Source: Pleurotus ostreatus/Saccharomyces cerevisiae fusant
Lineage: Eukaryota > Opisthokonta
Assembly: GCA_024196135.1 (NCBI GenBank)
Contig: JAMQCK010000314.1
Coordinates: forward strand, 1 to 28,842
DNA: 28,842 bases
Direction of reading: 5' to 3'
The position numbers and the translations under genes are program-made. Numbering within the stretch: the stretch's first letter is position 1; every line of letters starts with the position of its first letter. The notes beneath the pieces were generated by a model. That model ran no database searches. It was not told where the DNA came from and saw nothing but the letters and a program-made list of their open reading frames with translations. Below are positions 1-12,687 of this stretch, in pieces.

Positions 1-596
1 TGTCACGAAGTGACTTCGGCAGGCTCCGAGCAAACAACCAACAACAATGACCAACAAGGACCTGCGGTCGGCGCGAGGTCAGGAGGAGAGAGGGATGGTC
101 TCGACGACGGTGTCGACGGCGCAGGGGCACGAATCGACAAGGACTAAGAGGTTGTGCACGACTAGTCCCCAAGACAAATGACCAAGTTAGCATTCAGTAA
201 GTAGGTAGTAGGTAGAGGCGCACCTAGTCCCCAAGACAAATGACCAAGAGGTCGAGATGGGGAACTAGGGCGCTGGCGGCTTGCTTATAAGTAAAAGTGT
301 CCGTGGGATCCAATGGTGCGATCCTGAGTCAGTGCAGTACAAGAGCAGAGGTAGGTAAAAGGGGATATGCGGAAATGATGAGTAAGGTGTCCCGGCTCGG
401 GTCAGGTGGTAACCGGTGCGTCTACAGTGGTACATAAGGAAAAACAAAGGAAAATAGGGAACAAATATGAATAAACCGGGCGCGTCATGAAAGTTCCTTC
501 ACAAGGTCGTTAGGAAGCAGCGTGAACGCGTGAAATGGCGAATCAGTAGATAAGAAAAACCCGGGCAGTGGACCAAAACGTGCGTAGCCTGATCAC
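1..596. other. Region without a supported gene
   Basis: Apart from the 25-bp direct repeat I see no gene here. Open frames are short, have no recognisable motif and no convincing exon joins. The segment lies 3' of the zinc-finger gene on the minus strand and may include its 3' UTR. Confidence 0.5.
162..248. repeat. 25-bp direct repeat, two copies
   Basis: An identical 25-bp block beginning CTAGTCCCCAAGACAAATG occurs at 162-186 and again at 224-248, with start points 62 bp apart. The spacer holds a short GTAGGTA-type run. I see no coding frame or transposase nearby. It may be a local tandem duplication or the footprint of a mobile element. The copies are certain; the origin is not. Confidence 0.8.
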
Positions 597-1525
597 CTAC
601 GCGCCCGTGCACTTTGACTGGTGTCGGTCGCGAACCCAGGGGTTGATAAACGTCGCCTGACACACAGCACATACGAAGTCCCGCCGCCCCTCGTGCGATC
701 GCAGGTGGTCTGAAGGAGCGTCAGCAGGCGGCTGCCACCGACACAGAGCATAAGTAAGCTCACTTCGCAAGTTATGCTTCGCTGTGAATGTCGCGCCGCA
801 CACATTGCACCCGTACTCAGCCAGCCTCGTCCGCCTCTCGAGCGACAGTCGCCTCATCGCGTCCGTCGCGATGTGCGGCCGGGAAATCGGGAAAGGCGCG
901 GCGGATGCGGATGCGGGATATGAGGCGTCGAGGGAAGTAAGGCACGACGCGCCGAGTGGGTATGAGTCATCAGTAGCCTTGGTTATAGAGGCGAATGCTG
1001 GATCGACGATGTGTGGGGTGCGCCGGTGGATAGGTCGGTAGCAGGGTCTATAGGGAAGCCGTTATACGAGTCAGAAGACGAGCTGGAGGCGAAGGAAGGG
1101 TCAAGGGCAAGGGCATTCCAAGTCGGATAGTTCGCCTGAGAAATACCCATTCCCGACATGTACGCGTCAGGCATTGGTGGCGCAGTAGGCATGACCCTGC
1201 GCCTCGATGAGCTGGGTCCCATGGCTGGGTATGGCGAGAATCGACCTTCTTGCTCATGGCTCGCTGGACCCGACGCGGAAGTCGCAGTCAACTGGCGACC
1301 GCGCCCAGGATCGGCTCCTGACATGACCAAGGCGGATGGCTCCGCGCTGTAGCCGGTATCTGGCATGTTGAGCTGCTCTGAGCCATAGTGTGTAGTCCCT
1401 GAGTACATCTGATTATGTGCGAGAGGCATTTGACCCGGAGGAAGATTCGAGCGTGCTCCTGATGACGATTGAAATTGTGTGTTCGGGTTCATAAACGCGC
1501 TATCGGGGTTAATAGTAATACCCAT
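597..1525 (-). CDS. C2H2-type zinc-finger protein, probable transcription factor
   Basis: The C-terminus carries two zinc-finger units. The first is split by a 54-nt intron (763 to 710, GTGAGC donor, CAG acceptor). After removal it reads CNVCGATFTAKHNLRNHLRSH, wherein C-x2-C-x12-H-x3-H is the exact classical spacing. The second has C-x2-C-x12-H-x3-C, a CCHC variant, and ends five residues before the stop. The long upstream part (983-1525) is rich in Ser, Pro, Gly, Met and Asn and looks disordered, as is common in fungal regulators. The two halves lie in different frames, so at least one more intron is needed; a GTATTT donor at 1146 with the CAG ending at 998 (149 nt) would restore frame, but I cannot confirm it. 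The start at 1525 is provisional because an in-frame stop lies just upstream; a further 5' exon around 1780 is possible. Role as a DNA-binding nuclear protein is inferred from the fingers. Confidence 0.6.
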
Positions 1526-2444
1526 ATCAAAATTGGGGAAGGCATGCGCGGGGTCATGAAGGGGTCATCTAGACTTGCTTTCAGTGACTGAACGAACGAA
1601 CGGAAGGCGAGCAATACTAGTTGCAGGAGGCGCGGCATGCGTGCCCGAATTTCTGGACATTGACATGTCAGGACTTGTTGACTGAACATGGCGCGCAGGC
1701 AAGAATGCGCGCACCTGGTTGACGTTGAGAAGGATCCCGCAGAGTGACGACGTTTTCCCTTTTCGCGCGACGAAGGATTCATGTTATGCGTGCGGTACAA
1801 AAGGATGCAAGTCGAAGGAAAATAAGGAGACAGCGAAGTAGTGAAGTCATTGCTTGTGCGTCCTGCGTTATATACCGTCGAGTACAGTGCATCCACTGGA
1901 GGTGAGAGCGAGCGCTAGAGTCCGAGTAAGTATTGTGGCGCAGCTTTGACAGTATCGGGATCAGAACATGGATTGGCTATCTTCCGGACTGGAGTGAACG
2001 AGCTGTAGAATTCAGGCCGACGGTTCAGACGCGTTCTGGCATGCTGAGTGTCCGAATATGGGTGTGTGTGGAGTAGAGCTGCCGGTGCGCTTGTAAGTTT
2101 AGCTATAATATTATCTGGACGAGGATGCGAAGGTGTCGATTCAGCTATAGCCAAGGGTACTGTGCCAGCGTCCTCTGAGTTCCATCCCGTGTCTCGCGCT
2201 CGCTATCCTGCAGCCGTCACAAACAGAGTAGACATATAGAGAGCCTCAGCGCATTCCAGAAGAGCCACAGTTGCCTTGCGCCATGTAACAGTCGCGCACA
2301 CACGGGTCCCCGCGTTCGGTCATGGAAGTTGAACAGCAAGCGCTCGCGTCGCGTGCGGTCACAGCACCGAACAGTGTCACGCCCTTCCCTGTTCGAAAAT
2401 TTTGGAAATGCCCAAGCGGCTCACCGTTCCCCGCGACCCCAACG
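1526..2444. other. Intergenic region between divergent genes
   Basis: This is the shared upstream region of the minus-strand zinc-finger gene and plus-strand zuotin. An open frame at 1489-1896 (-) may include an unrecognised 5' exon of the zinc-finger gene (a Met at about 1780 followed by basic residues and a GTGCGC donor), but I could not join it in frame. The frame open from 2322 runs into the zuotin start and is treated as 5' UTR. Confidence 0.4.
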
Positions 2445-3866
2445 ATGTCGGCAGTGATCCCAGATATCTCGACGCCCATCCTGCCCAAGGACTATGCTCC
2501 TCCCGCCGTGGAGTCCTCCAAAATCAGCGGTGAGCGCGCCACGATCCGCCGATCTGTGCCCATCCATTTACTCAATGGCGATCCCAAGCGCCCACCCAGC
2601 GGCGACTCGTCCCTGCGGGCCCGGCGTTCATCAACTATGCGCGGCTGAAGCTGCACCACAATTTTGACCTCGACACGCACGACAAGCACCTCGAGACGCA
2701 GAAGCAGAAGCTCGAGGAGCAGAACGCGGCGAACGGCAGTGGCGAGGACGATCTGGGTGTCGGTGACGAGCCCGAGTCCGCAGAGCTGCTCTCGCTTGAC
2801 CCCAAGGAGTGGAAGGTGCGTCGCGCATCGAATACCCTGTACATCTTACTGACTTTACTTCCAGAAACACGACTACTACGCCGTCCTCGGTCTTTCGCAC
2901 CTCCGCATCAACGCTACCCCCGAGCAGATCAAGATCGCGCATCGCAAGAAGGTCCTCAAGCATCACCCCGACAAGAAAGTCAGCTCCTCCACCCCCCAAG
3001 AGACCTCCTCCATCTTCACCAACCTCAACACGAACGACGACGCGTTCTTCAAGTGCATCCAGAAGGCGCACGAGGTCCTCACCAACCCCGAGAAGCGCCG
3101 GCAATTCGACTCCGTCGACCCCACCGTCCTCGACGCGGAGGAGGACGACCCGAAGGAGAAGGACTTTGCGAAGAAGGGGCGCAAGCTCGACGACAAGGCG
3201 TTTTTCGATACCTTCGCCCCGATCTTCGCGCGCGAGTCGCGGTTCTCGCGGAAACAGCCCGTTCCCCAGCTTGGCAACGCCGACTCGAGCAAGGAGGAGG
3301 TGGAGGGCTTCTACGACTTCTGGTACTCCTTCGACAGCTGGAGAAGTTTCGAGTGGCTGGACAAGGAGGTCAACGAGGGCAGCGACTCGCGTGATGACAA
3401 GCGGTATACGGAGAAGAAGAACAAGACCGAGCGCGCGCGGAGAAAGAAGGAGGACACCGCACGTCTGCGCGGCTTGGTCGATCTTGCCCTATCGTGAGTT
3501 TCTTTGCTTCCGATCAACGATCTAGCTAACGTTCTCCTTCAGACTTGACCCCCGCATCAAGCGCATAAAGGAGGAGGAGAAGGCTGCTCGTGCTGCTAAG
3601 AAGGCCGGCCGCTCAGGAACCGCCACGCCGAACAACAAGAAAGCGGAGGAGGAGGCCGCGAAGAAGGCCGCCGAGGAGGAGGCTAAGCGGAAGGAGGAGG
3701 AAGAGAAGGTTAGTAGCCTCACCTATCTGCTCAACTATGACATTCATGCTGATTTTACTCGCAGAAAGCGCGCGAGGAGGCGAAAAAGGCCAAAGCCAAG
3801 GCGGCCAACGAGGCCAAGAAGGCGCGGAGAGCCCAGCGGGCTGCGGCTGACGGTGCCGCTGCCTAG
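2445..3866 (+). CDS. ZUO1: Zuotin: J-protein of the ribosome-associated complex
   Basis: In fungi, zuotin pairs with the Hsp70 Ssz1 at the ribosome exit tunnel and stimulates Ssb to fold nascent chains; it is cytosolic. My model has five exons (2445-2529, 2589-2815, 2865-3493, 3543-3708, 3765-3866), all GT-AG and phase-consistent, giving 402 residues (yeast Zuo1 is 433). An N-terminal segment ends in the family-like VPAGPAFINYARL. The J domain follows from about residue 105 (HDYYAVLGL) with the HPD triad at 138-140 in KHHPDKK. Then comes the zuotin homology region, including GFYDFWYSFDSWRSFEWLD, and a very basic Lys/Glu/Ala-rich helical C-terminus of the kind that contacts ribosomal RNA. No SANT domains are present, as expected for fungi, unlike animal DNAJC2. 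The start at 2445 was preferred to an in-frame Met at 2322 because the family lacks the extra 41 residues. Identification is firm; the first intron is the least certain join. Confidence 0.92.
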
Positions 3867-4463
3867 TTGACCTGTACTTACCCTGTAGATCCCCTTGTTT
3901 ATTTTGCAACATGATGGAGGGCACCACACTGCACTGTATATCCCGCGGGCAGAAGAACACGCTCAGGTCAGCAAGGGTAGGTGATCGCTTCGGTCCTCGG
4001 CAGACTTTTCTGGCCTGAACTGTATTCAGCTGGTAAGTTCGAGCGAGGATTGACCACCTCCGCTAATCGTCCGAACCTGCCATGCCGGCCACCGCTGCCT
4101 GCGTCTCGACCGTCGTCGGGACCGATGGCGTGTGTTCGCACTCGTGATCGTCACAGCGCGTGACATCTTGAACACGAACAGTCCCTCCAGTTCGCTCTGG
4201 TAACGCTCGATGTGCTGATCCTGCGTAGACCCGTGCTCGGATGGCTGAGCTCTGAGACTCTGCACTGCACCGAGATCGACATCGCATCTGGTGGACCTTT
4301 GGCTTGTGACCGACGTTGCACGCGCTGCATAAATTGTCAGTGATCCGTTCCATGCTGGCCATTTCCCCGAGACTGGTTGCGGCCCGCCCGGTTGCGCGCC
4401 CTGGTTGCTGCTTCCTCACCGATATATATCCCGCGTCCAGCATGGCGCACACCATCCTTCCCG
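3867..4463. other. Intergenic region between zuotin and GH53
   Basis: It holds the zuotin 3' end and the GH53 promoter. No coding frame with recognisable content was found. A TATA-like run lies near the right end. Confidence 0.5.
4423..4429 (+). promoter_or_regulatory. TATA-like element upstream of GH53
   Basis: TATATAT lies 35-41 bp before the proposed ATG at 4464. The distance implies a short 5' UTR. Position and sequence only; no expression evidence. Confidence 0.4.
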
Positions 4464-5753
<1,290 letters not shown>

Positions 5754-5856
5754 AACATATATGTAGGGTTGAGATGCCCAATCTTCTATCGACTGGAAGC
5801 GTGTACATTGTTTTTCATATGATCAAGCCGAAAATGCTGTCTATTGAGTGTGGAAC

Positions 5857-7634
5857 CTAAACGCTCTCCGCCGCAACCTCCTTCTCGATGTGTTCCTTCA
5901 TGTTACTGCGAAATCCGTCAGCGTTTTTCCTTCGCCCCGACGTTCATGCCACTCACTACAAGTTCATTTCCGGAATCGTCAACTTCGTCCACCCGTCCTT
6001 CTTATCAAACGAGCTCGGCAGCCCGAGCGACGTGAACCCAATGCGCTCGTTGATGTCGTCGGTGGCGAGCCGACTCGCCGTCTGCACCCGCGTCGCGCGC
6101 GGCTTGCGGATGCGCTCGTACATGCGCAGGCCCGCGGCGACGTCGTTCGAGTACTGCGGGTACTTGGCGGAGAAGAGGATGCCGAGGCAGGCGGCGTCCT
6201 CGATGGCCTGGCAGGCGCCTTGGGATTGGTGCGGCATCATGGGGTGCGCGGCGTCGCCGAGCAGCGTCGTGACGCCTTTGGACCAGTACTATGATCACCC
6301 AGTTCAGCTTGGGATACCAAGCGAATGCGAACGACCTACAGGGTACTCGTCGTGCACGTACAACCGCCATGGCATCCGGTCGATGGAGTGCTTGAGCAGG
6401 TCGACGACATTCTTCTCCAGCTTGTCCGCGTAAGCGCCAACGAGGATCTCGTCGACATCGACCTCCTTGAAGGTGAAACCCTCAGACGTGTGCTGCTCCG
6501 CGTACTCGGTCGGCATGAAGCAGTAGAACGAGACGATCTAGGCGAAGGTCAGTTTGCGCAAGACATCGTCGACCAAATTTTAAGACATACGTCGCCGCCC
6601 GCGCAAGGAGACATCACGATCTTGAAGTACTTGTTGACGCTGTGGAGGTGTCAGCATAGGAGCATGAAAAGCAGAAGACGCGCGACATACTCCTCATACT
6701 GCTCGAACCCATTCCAGTACTGGATCGCTGGCTCGTAGCTGTAGTCGACGAGCCCAAGGCGCTTCACATCGGAGGTGAGGACATTGCAGCGGAAGCACGT
6801 CTGCGGCGCGTATTTGCGCTCCGTCTTGATCCCAAGCGCCGTGCGGACATTGGACTATATGCGTGGTCAGTATACTACAATGTACGCACCCGTCGAATAC
6901 GCATCTATACACGTACCCGAATCCCATCCGCGCCGATGATGATGTCCGCTTTCACCTCCTTGCCGTTCCTGAACTTCGCGATGCCCGCTTCCACGTCGAC
7001 GTCGTCGCAGATGTAGTCGACGAGGATCTTGACCGGCTCGCCCTCGCCCTCCTCGCTCATTGCCGACTCGAGCAGCATCGCGTGCATGTCTTGCCGGTGG
7101 AACATGTTGTAGACCTGTGGGCGCGCATGAGCATTCGAGGTCGACAAGGCTTTCCGAAGTCGACGATCGCAGAATTCCATAACAGCAGGACAGTATCAAG
7201 ATCGACTTACATTCCCCCACTTCTTCTTGTAATCCCCCAGGTTATAGATCGCCAGCGGCTCGCTCGTCTTCCAGTCGCGCATCGTCAGGTGCTCGAGGAT
7301 GACGGGCCTGCCTGCTGGCACGTCCACGTCCCACTCATGCAGCCACTGCGTCCCGTTCGCCGCGCACGAGATAGACGCTGGGCACGGTCATTGTCAGCGA
7401 TACGCATCCCATACTTTGTCCCGCGATGCTCACCTCCGACCTCGGCGGCGAAGCTGCGGCGCTCGTAGACCGTCACTGTATACAGGTAAGCTTCGAGAAA
7501 TATGAGTATCAGGCTGCATAGTACCCACCTCTATGCCCAGCGCGCCGCATCGCAACCGCAGCCGCCAACCCCCCAATCCCACCACCCATAACCGCCACAT
7601 CCAACTGCTTCCACTGCGCAGAAGAGGTCGACAT
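5857..7634 (-). CDS. FAD-dependent aromatic monooxygenase (salicylate hydroxylase-like)
   Basis: Class A flavoprotein monooxygenases use NAD(P)H and O2 to hydroxylate aromatic rings. Nine exons were joined (7634-7529, 7475-7434, 7377-7211, 7114-6917, 6854-6691, 6639-6591, 6537-6340, 6288-5960, 5905-5857), all GT-AG with matching phase, giving 433 residues, the size of salicylate hydroxylases. The N-terminus holds the dinucleotide-binding VAVMGGGIGGLAAAVAMRR (Gly17, Gly19, Gly22). The DG motif appears as IIIGADGIRS (Asp168-Gly169), and the second FAD-ribityl contact as LLGDAAHPMMPHQSQGACQ (Asp320). No signal peptide or membrane span is seen, so it is probably cytosolic. The substrate cannot be told from sequence; salicylate, hydroxybenzoates or a secondary metabolite are all possible. 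No biosynthetic partner genes lie next to it. The last exon is short (49 nt) but in phase and ends with a plausible charged tail. Confidence 0.88.
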
Positions 7635-8783
7635 TCGTGGCAACTAGCTCCCCGAGGTAGATAGGTAAGTTAGGTGAACAAGAAAGAATCACCGCTTCTC
7701 GCAGATACCAAGCAGAACTGACTCTCCCCAACACCTCCACCGCCCTCTTATACTTATCGCCCCCCGCTCCCACGAGCACCCCTTTCACAGAGGGCAGAAT
7801 TCCGCCAGAAGCGCAGCTGCCCACTGTGTGTCCCATGCATCACGATCCCCGCTGGCTAGTTCCATCCGATGACTGGCGCCCCAGCGGCGCGTCCGATAAG
7901 CGATAGGAAGGGTAGCGGGGGACAAGGCCGCCCTCGCCGCAGGACGGGATGCCATGAAGGACGTCATCATGTTCTAGTGAGGGCATACAACGCATCGCCG
8001 CCACTGAATCTTGAAGGGACGGGATTGTGATGCGTGGGGTAGGTTGAGTTGGACGGGCGAAGGCCGAGGCGCGAGTTAGTCTGCCAACGCTGATGCCGAC
8101 GACGAGCGCATCGGAGGAGTGAAGGGCTCGGGCGGGTATCGTATCGCTGCTATTCGCAGTGTGTTCACAGTGCATTCGGCCAGGCGCTAATGGTGACGAG
8201 AGAGACTGCGATCTATGCATGATAAAATGAGGTGGCAGCGTATAGCGGCCTCACACGGGTTCCGCGAGTGTCCTTTGCGGCCATGACTATGGTCCTACGG
8301 CCATGACCATCATCCGAGTCTGTAACAGATACATCAGTAACGTTGAGCGACACCGACGGCGTGCGGACGACGACTGACTGACTTTCGTCCTCACCCGCTC
8401 GAGACTTGTCGTCCCACTGATTGAAGAGCGAACTTTGACAGGCCAAGAGTCTATTGCGACGTCATCCCAGTTGATCAGGTCGTCGCCGAGCATTCGACTG
8501 CCAGCCGCAGCTGTACGACCCCGACGGTCGCGCTGGCGGTGTAAGCTCAGCTTTACGGCTTACCTTCAGTCTCGTAACAATTAACGAAAGCGACAAGATG
8601 TTCAGTGACGTCATCCCACAAGCACAATGCATCGTTCATTCTTTTACAGGTATCTGAGGTAGCAGTGAGCCCAGAGCATCTCCAGCGAAACACCGTTCAG
8701 ATGGCATAAGAAGCACATACGCTATGATACAGCTTGGATTCCTAGGTTACATCGGATTTCTTTGCTTGTTCAAGACCTCCTCG
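7635..8783. other. About 1.15 kb without a supported gene
   Basis: This stretch lies upstream of the monooxygenase and downstream of the PITH gene, both on the minus strand. Short frames at 7840-8220 and 8213-8446 (-) have no recognisable motif and no persuasive splice joins. It should contain the monooxygenase promoter. Confidence 0.45.
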
Positions 8784-9719
8784 CTACGCGCCAAGCCTGC
8801 TGAAGTTGCCGTCCGTCCCAGCAATCTTCTCGTGGTCGGCGAGGTTTGCTTGGGCTTCGTATACGGTGACGGGTATGCTGGTATTCCTCTGCAAGGCCCG
8901 GGTCAGCACGGACTTCAGACGGACAATTCCCTAACATTAACCTCCTGCCAATGGCCCAAGAAACCGATATAGTAGACACGCGTGGTGTCCGCGCCTTGTG
9001 AGCCCGGGAAGAAGAGGGTAACGCTCGAGATGTTCGAAAACTTTGCAGTCCTACCGCATATCGTCAATGATGATCGTGAATACTGCACTTAAGCCCAACA
9101 CCCACTTCACCGCGTATTCCCCCACTTCCCGACCCTGCGCCACGTCAAATTCCTGCGTCGGTGTTTTGTCCGCGACATCGTCAAAGTCCATCTCGGCCGC
9201 GTTGGCAAACTACGGGGACGGACGGGGAGTAGGATGAGCGCCTGGGCCTGACCCCAGCGATGTGATCGGCTCACTCACCAGGACAACTTTGGATGGCGTT
9301 TGGTCGGCTGGGCCGGTCTTGAGCAGGATAGAACGGAGACGAACGGCTCCCGTGAATGGTACGCGGATTATCCTAGGGACATGGGGCGCTTAACCTTGAC
9401 CTGTCGCGAGATGGGCGAGATGGGCGCTTACATCTGGTCGTCCGCGTCGGACTCAAGGAACTGCCGTGTTCGCCATAAGCATCCCGTACAAGCAAGTCTG
9501 AGGTATATAGCGTACCTTGGTCTCATCCATCCGCTCGTTCCAGGGCTTGATGACCTCTGGGCCTTCGCCATTGCTCGCGTTCAGGGCGCGTACGACCCCA
9601 CGATCGACATGGTTGAAGAGGTTGTCCTGAGGACCAAGGTCGGACGTATCGTGATCATGATCGTGGTCGTGGTCGTGGCTTTCGTCTGCGCAGCTATGAC
9701 TATGGCGGTCGTGCGGCAT
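8784..9719 (-). CDS. PITH-domain protein (PITHD1-like)
   Basis: PITH proteins are conserved eukaryotic proteins related to the C-terminal domain of thioredoxin-like TXNL1, which binds the proteasome. The exact role of stand-alone members is less clear. Six exons (9719-9516, 9460-9432, 9372-9279, 9209-9102, 9040-8942, 8888-8784) give 212 residues, almost the size of human PITHD1. Recognisable segments in order are a His/Asp repeat near the N-terminus, VIKPWNERMDETKFLESDAD, RVPFTGAVRLRSILLK, the FSNISSVTLFFPGSQG block, TRVYYIGFLGHWQE, and a C-terminal VTVYEAQANLADHEK. The join between 9102 and 9040 (intron 69 nt, CAAAG acceptor) is the weakest; an alternative acceptor at GGTAG would give TAKFSN but needs a different donor phase. 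The start at 9719 places the His-rich stretch first, as in the family. Confidence 0.88.
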
Positions 9720-10077
9720 TTTGGTGAATCTCAGTCTCGATGATGCATGAATGAATGATGAAAGGGACGATGATTATGTGGCGTCAATGACCGTACGTCC
9801 ATACCGGCCCCCGGGCCGGACAACAGAAGTTGAACATGTCACGTGTAAGACCGGCAAATTCCGGTCGGGCGCCCCGCTTCGTCTCATACTCACGCTGCAG
9901 CGCGTTTCCGTCCTCCCAACACGGCATGAACACAGCTGCGCTCTCTACGGTTCCGACGAATCTGATCAATTTTGCAATGAGTCGATAGCGCCCTGAACTA
10001 TATAAGCGCCCCATAGCAGTGCTGCTCGCAGCTACCATCTTGCTCTCATTCTCTGCGTCGCAGGAGTATCTCGCGCT
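9720..10077. other. Divergent promoter region between PITH and F-box genes
   Basis: This 358-bp segment separates two head-to-head genes, so it should hold both promoters. The F-box side has a clear TATATAAG. I saw no gene within it. Confidence 0.5.
9999..10006 (+). promoter_or_regulatory. TATA box candidate for the F-box gene
   Basis: TATATAAG ends 71 bp before the ATG at 10078, a common distance for filamentous-fungal core promoters. No experimental support. Confidence 0.5.
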
Positions 10078-12687
10078 ATGCGCACAACGCGAAGCAAGAG
10101 TGGGATCCCTTCGAAGGGGAAGAGAACGCCGAAAGCCGGGTTTGATGTGCAAGATGAGCCCAATATCGGTATGTGCACTCTGTCATGGAGAACATGCACG
10201 CTCAGCTCGCTCACCCATACCCCAGAGCCCCAGAACCCGATCTCTAAGCGCGCACGCAAAGTTACAGCTTCCAACAAGGACAAGAAACCGACAGGCACTG
10301 GGGCGCCTAAGAAGCCGGCCGTGGAGCAAACCTCCAAGCTCATGCGCATGCCTCTGGACATTTGGTTCGAGGTGAGCAGCATCTGGCGCGAGAAACCCCC
10401 GGTCTGCCGAGCTTTTAATATTCCTCTGACATACTTCTTTCCAGATCCTGAAGCTACTCGACATCGCAACTCTGCACGCGCTCTCGCACACGTGCACCCA
10501 ACTACGAGACACTCTCGTGTCCCCTCAGGCCGCCGGCATATGGAAGACTGCCCGAGGTTGCCTGGGAAGCTGTCCGACCCCTCCTCCAGGGACGTCAGAG
10601 ACGCGGATGGCCGATCTGATCCTTGGGGGGAACAGATGTCAGGTGAGGCGCTGCATGGCGCTTGGAGGGCTTGCGAGAAGCACCCGGAGTGTCCTTGTGT
10701 GCCGTCCAATCTCTTGACCGGTAGAGTTCTTACGCATACCTAGAACTGCGGCCGCGCTAGCGTCGACATCGACTGGCAGCTGCTGATGCGCGTGTGCGCG
10801 CCCTGCAGGAGAGTGCAGTGAGTCCGTTGGCTCACAATAGCGCGACCACCCTCGCTCATATCCCCCAGCCTAGTCAACTCTAAAAGGTTTCAGCGCGAGT
10901 TCTCGGGCGAGGAATCGTCCGTCCTGCCCTTAGTGCTCTACACTACCGGTATGCGCTTGTCAATACCTACATCCATGAAAGGACGTATCTGACGACGACG
11001 TCCTTATTAGTAGACCAAGGTTGGTCGTCGCCGACCACCTACTACTGGAGAGCCGACGTCGAGCGCATGCTCAAGATCGTAGCGCGATACAAGGCAGATA
11101 TTGCAGCCAAGAAGCCCGGTGCGCAAGCGGCTTACAAGGAGTTTCGCGAGCGTAGGATTGCCCGTGTGCTTTCGGTCATGCAGGTAAGCCAGAAATTTTC
11201 TTCTATCCTTTGCTTCAAGAGTACTTACGAAGGTCTATTCAAATAACGCGGTCCAATCAGTCTGCTCCTGAATACAAGTCCTGGCATTCAGAAGTACGGT
11301 CGGATAGGGGGCGCGAGCTCGCAAAGTTGGTTGAAGGGCGGAAAGAAGCGTGAGTCCCAGCTTATTTCTGGCTGCTCGCCAAACTCACACTCAGCACACA
11401 ACAGAATCCGCGAGCGACTTCTGCAGATTGGCCATGACCCTCGGGATGTCGAACACGTCATGATCAACGGCGACATCGAGATTGAACAGAAGGAGCTCAC
11501 CGATGCCTGTGCGTAGTCGCTGCATGCTCGCCATGCCTACGCCATCAACTGACCCCCCAGCATGGCGACGAATCAAGAAGAAATGGGAGACCCAAGTCGC
11601 CAAAGCCCGCCGGCGCCGCCTCGCCACTGACCACCCTGGCATCATCGGCCAGCGAAAGCGCGCCGCTGCCCGGGTGTACAACGAGACGTACCATAGAAAC
11701 GTCAGCCCGCGGGATTGGTTCACGCTGGAGTGGTTGACGCTGCCACCATCTCATGAGGTTATCAAGCTCGAGCCGCTTTGGGGACCCGTCTACGCCGACG
11801 TCGACGTCGACGTTCCCGATGCCGCATACCAGAAAGCCCTGCGGGCCTGCGCGAGTGCAATCAGGAAGCACAAGAGCGACAACATCGACCGTGTGCGATG
11901 CGCCCTCGACGATGTACCCAAAGAGGTTAAGAAGGGCGGCGTGCTGCTGGAAGACACAGGCCCGGGAGTGGATGTCCTCGATCTGGCGGTGGCGACCTGC
12001 CGCGAGCGATGGCGTTCATCTCCACCATTCTCCGAGCAATGCCTTAGTGCGAAGGAATATCTTTTCAGGCGGTCCTATTGCATGGAAGACTATGCTCCAG
12101 AATACTGCGCGGACCTCTCGCGCGTCGTGGTTGCACTCCTGGACGCTGTCAATCTGTCCCCGGCGACGACGACGTTCGCGGAGCTGGATCAGCTCGATCC
12201 ACGGTTCTTCTGCTCCCTTTGCCCACCGCAGGAGTTCGGCGGCACATGGACGAGGCTGTCCTTGAAATGGCGCTCCGCTGTAGGTTCTCTATCACGTTCC
12301 CCGAATGCATCGCACTGACACCAGTTGTAGGTGCTTCATTACAAAGAGCTTCACGCGGAGAAGCAGGAAAGCCCGAAGTATAGACTCCTGTCCGCAACCG
12401 AGGCGGACCGCGCGCGCCAGAAAGAGAGCCCCGAGCTCGCTGATGCGAAGACCTGGTCCTGCGCCCATTGTGGCGAACACCTTGACAATTGGCAGCCGCA
12501 GCGCGACGTTGAGGCGCATGTGAGGGAAAGGTGGGCCTTCAGAGAATTTTGCTTGATGCTGTTAGCTGACTGCAGGGCTAGCCACCATATATGTACTCCT
12601 AAGATGGGTACCGATGTGCTATGCATGCCCGTCGTACTTGTAAACGTCAAGCCTGTTCGCGTGTCTGTCGACAGTCGCCCAGTATAA
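10078..12687 (+). CDS. F-box protein with Cys-pair (zinc-binding) motifs
   Basis: F-box proteins link substrates to SCF ubiquitin ligases through Skp1; the target here is unknown. Eleven exons join in phase (10078-10168, 10226-10371, 10445-10642, 10744-10817, 10869-10948, 11011-11183, 11261-11349, 11405-11508, 11561-12279, 12331-12530, 12576-12687), giving 661 residues. A basic N-terminus (about 65 residues, rich in Lys and Pro) is followed by the F-box, MRMPLDIWFEILKLLDIATL, at about 69-105. Next come Cys pairs (CQNCGRASVDIDW and CAPCRR) that could bind zinc, a common arrangement in basidiomycete F-box families. The middle is charged and helical. Near the end CAHCGEHL plus later His residues suggest another metal site. 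Introns 1 (57 nt) and 10 (45 nt) are multiples of three and readable, so retention would keep the frame. The last exon is the least certain. No leucine-rich repeats were recognised. Confidence 0.8.

Noticed and set aside
2631..3525. Several long frames overlapping zuotin on both strands, rich in Arg, Ser, Thr or Glu
   Set aside because: They are shadows of a GC-rich real gene; the zuotin frame has J-domain motifs and correct introns while the others have low-complexity composition.
7840..8446. Possible small genes on the minus strand upstream of the monooxygenase
   Set aside because: No motifs, no convincing start or splice partner, and composition like non-coding DNA.
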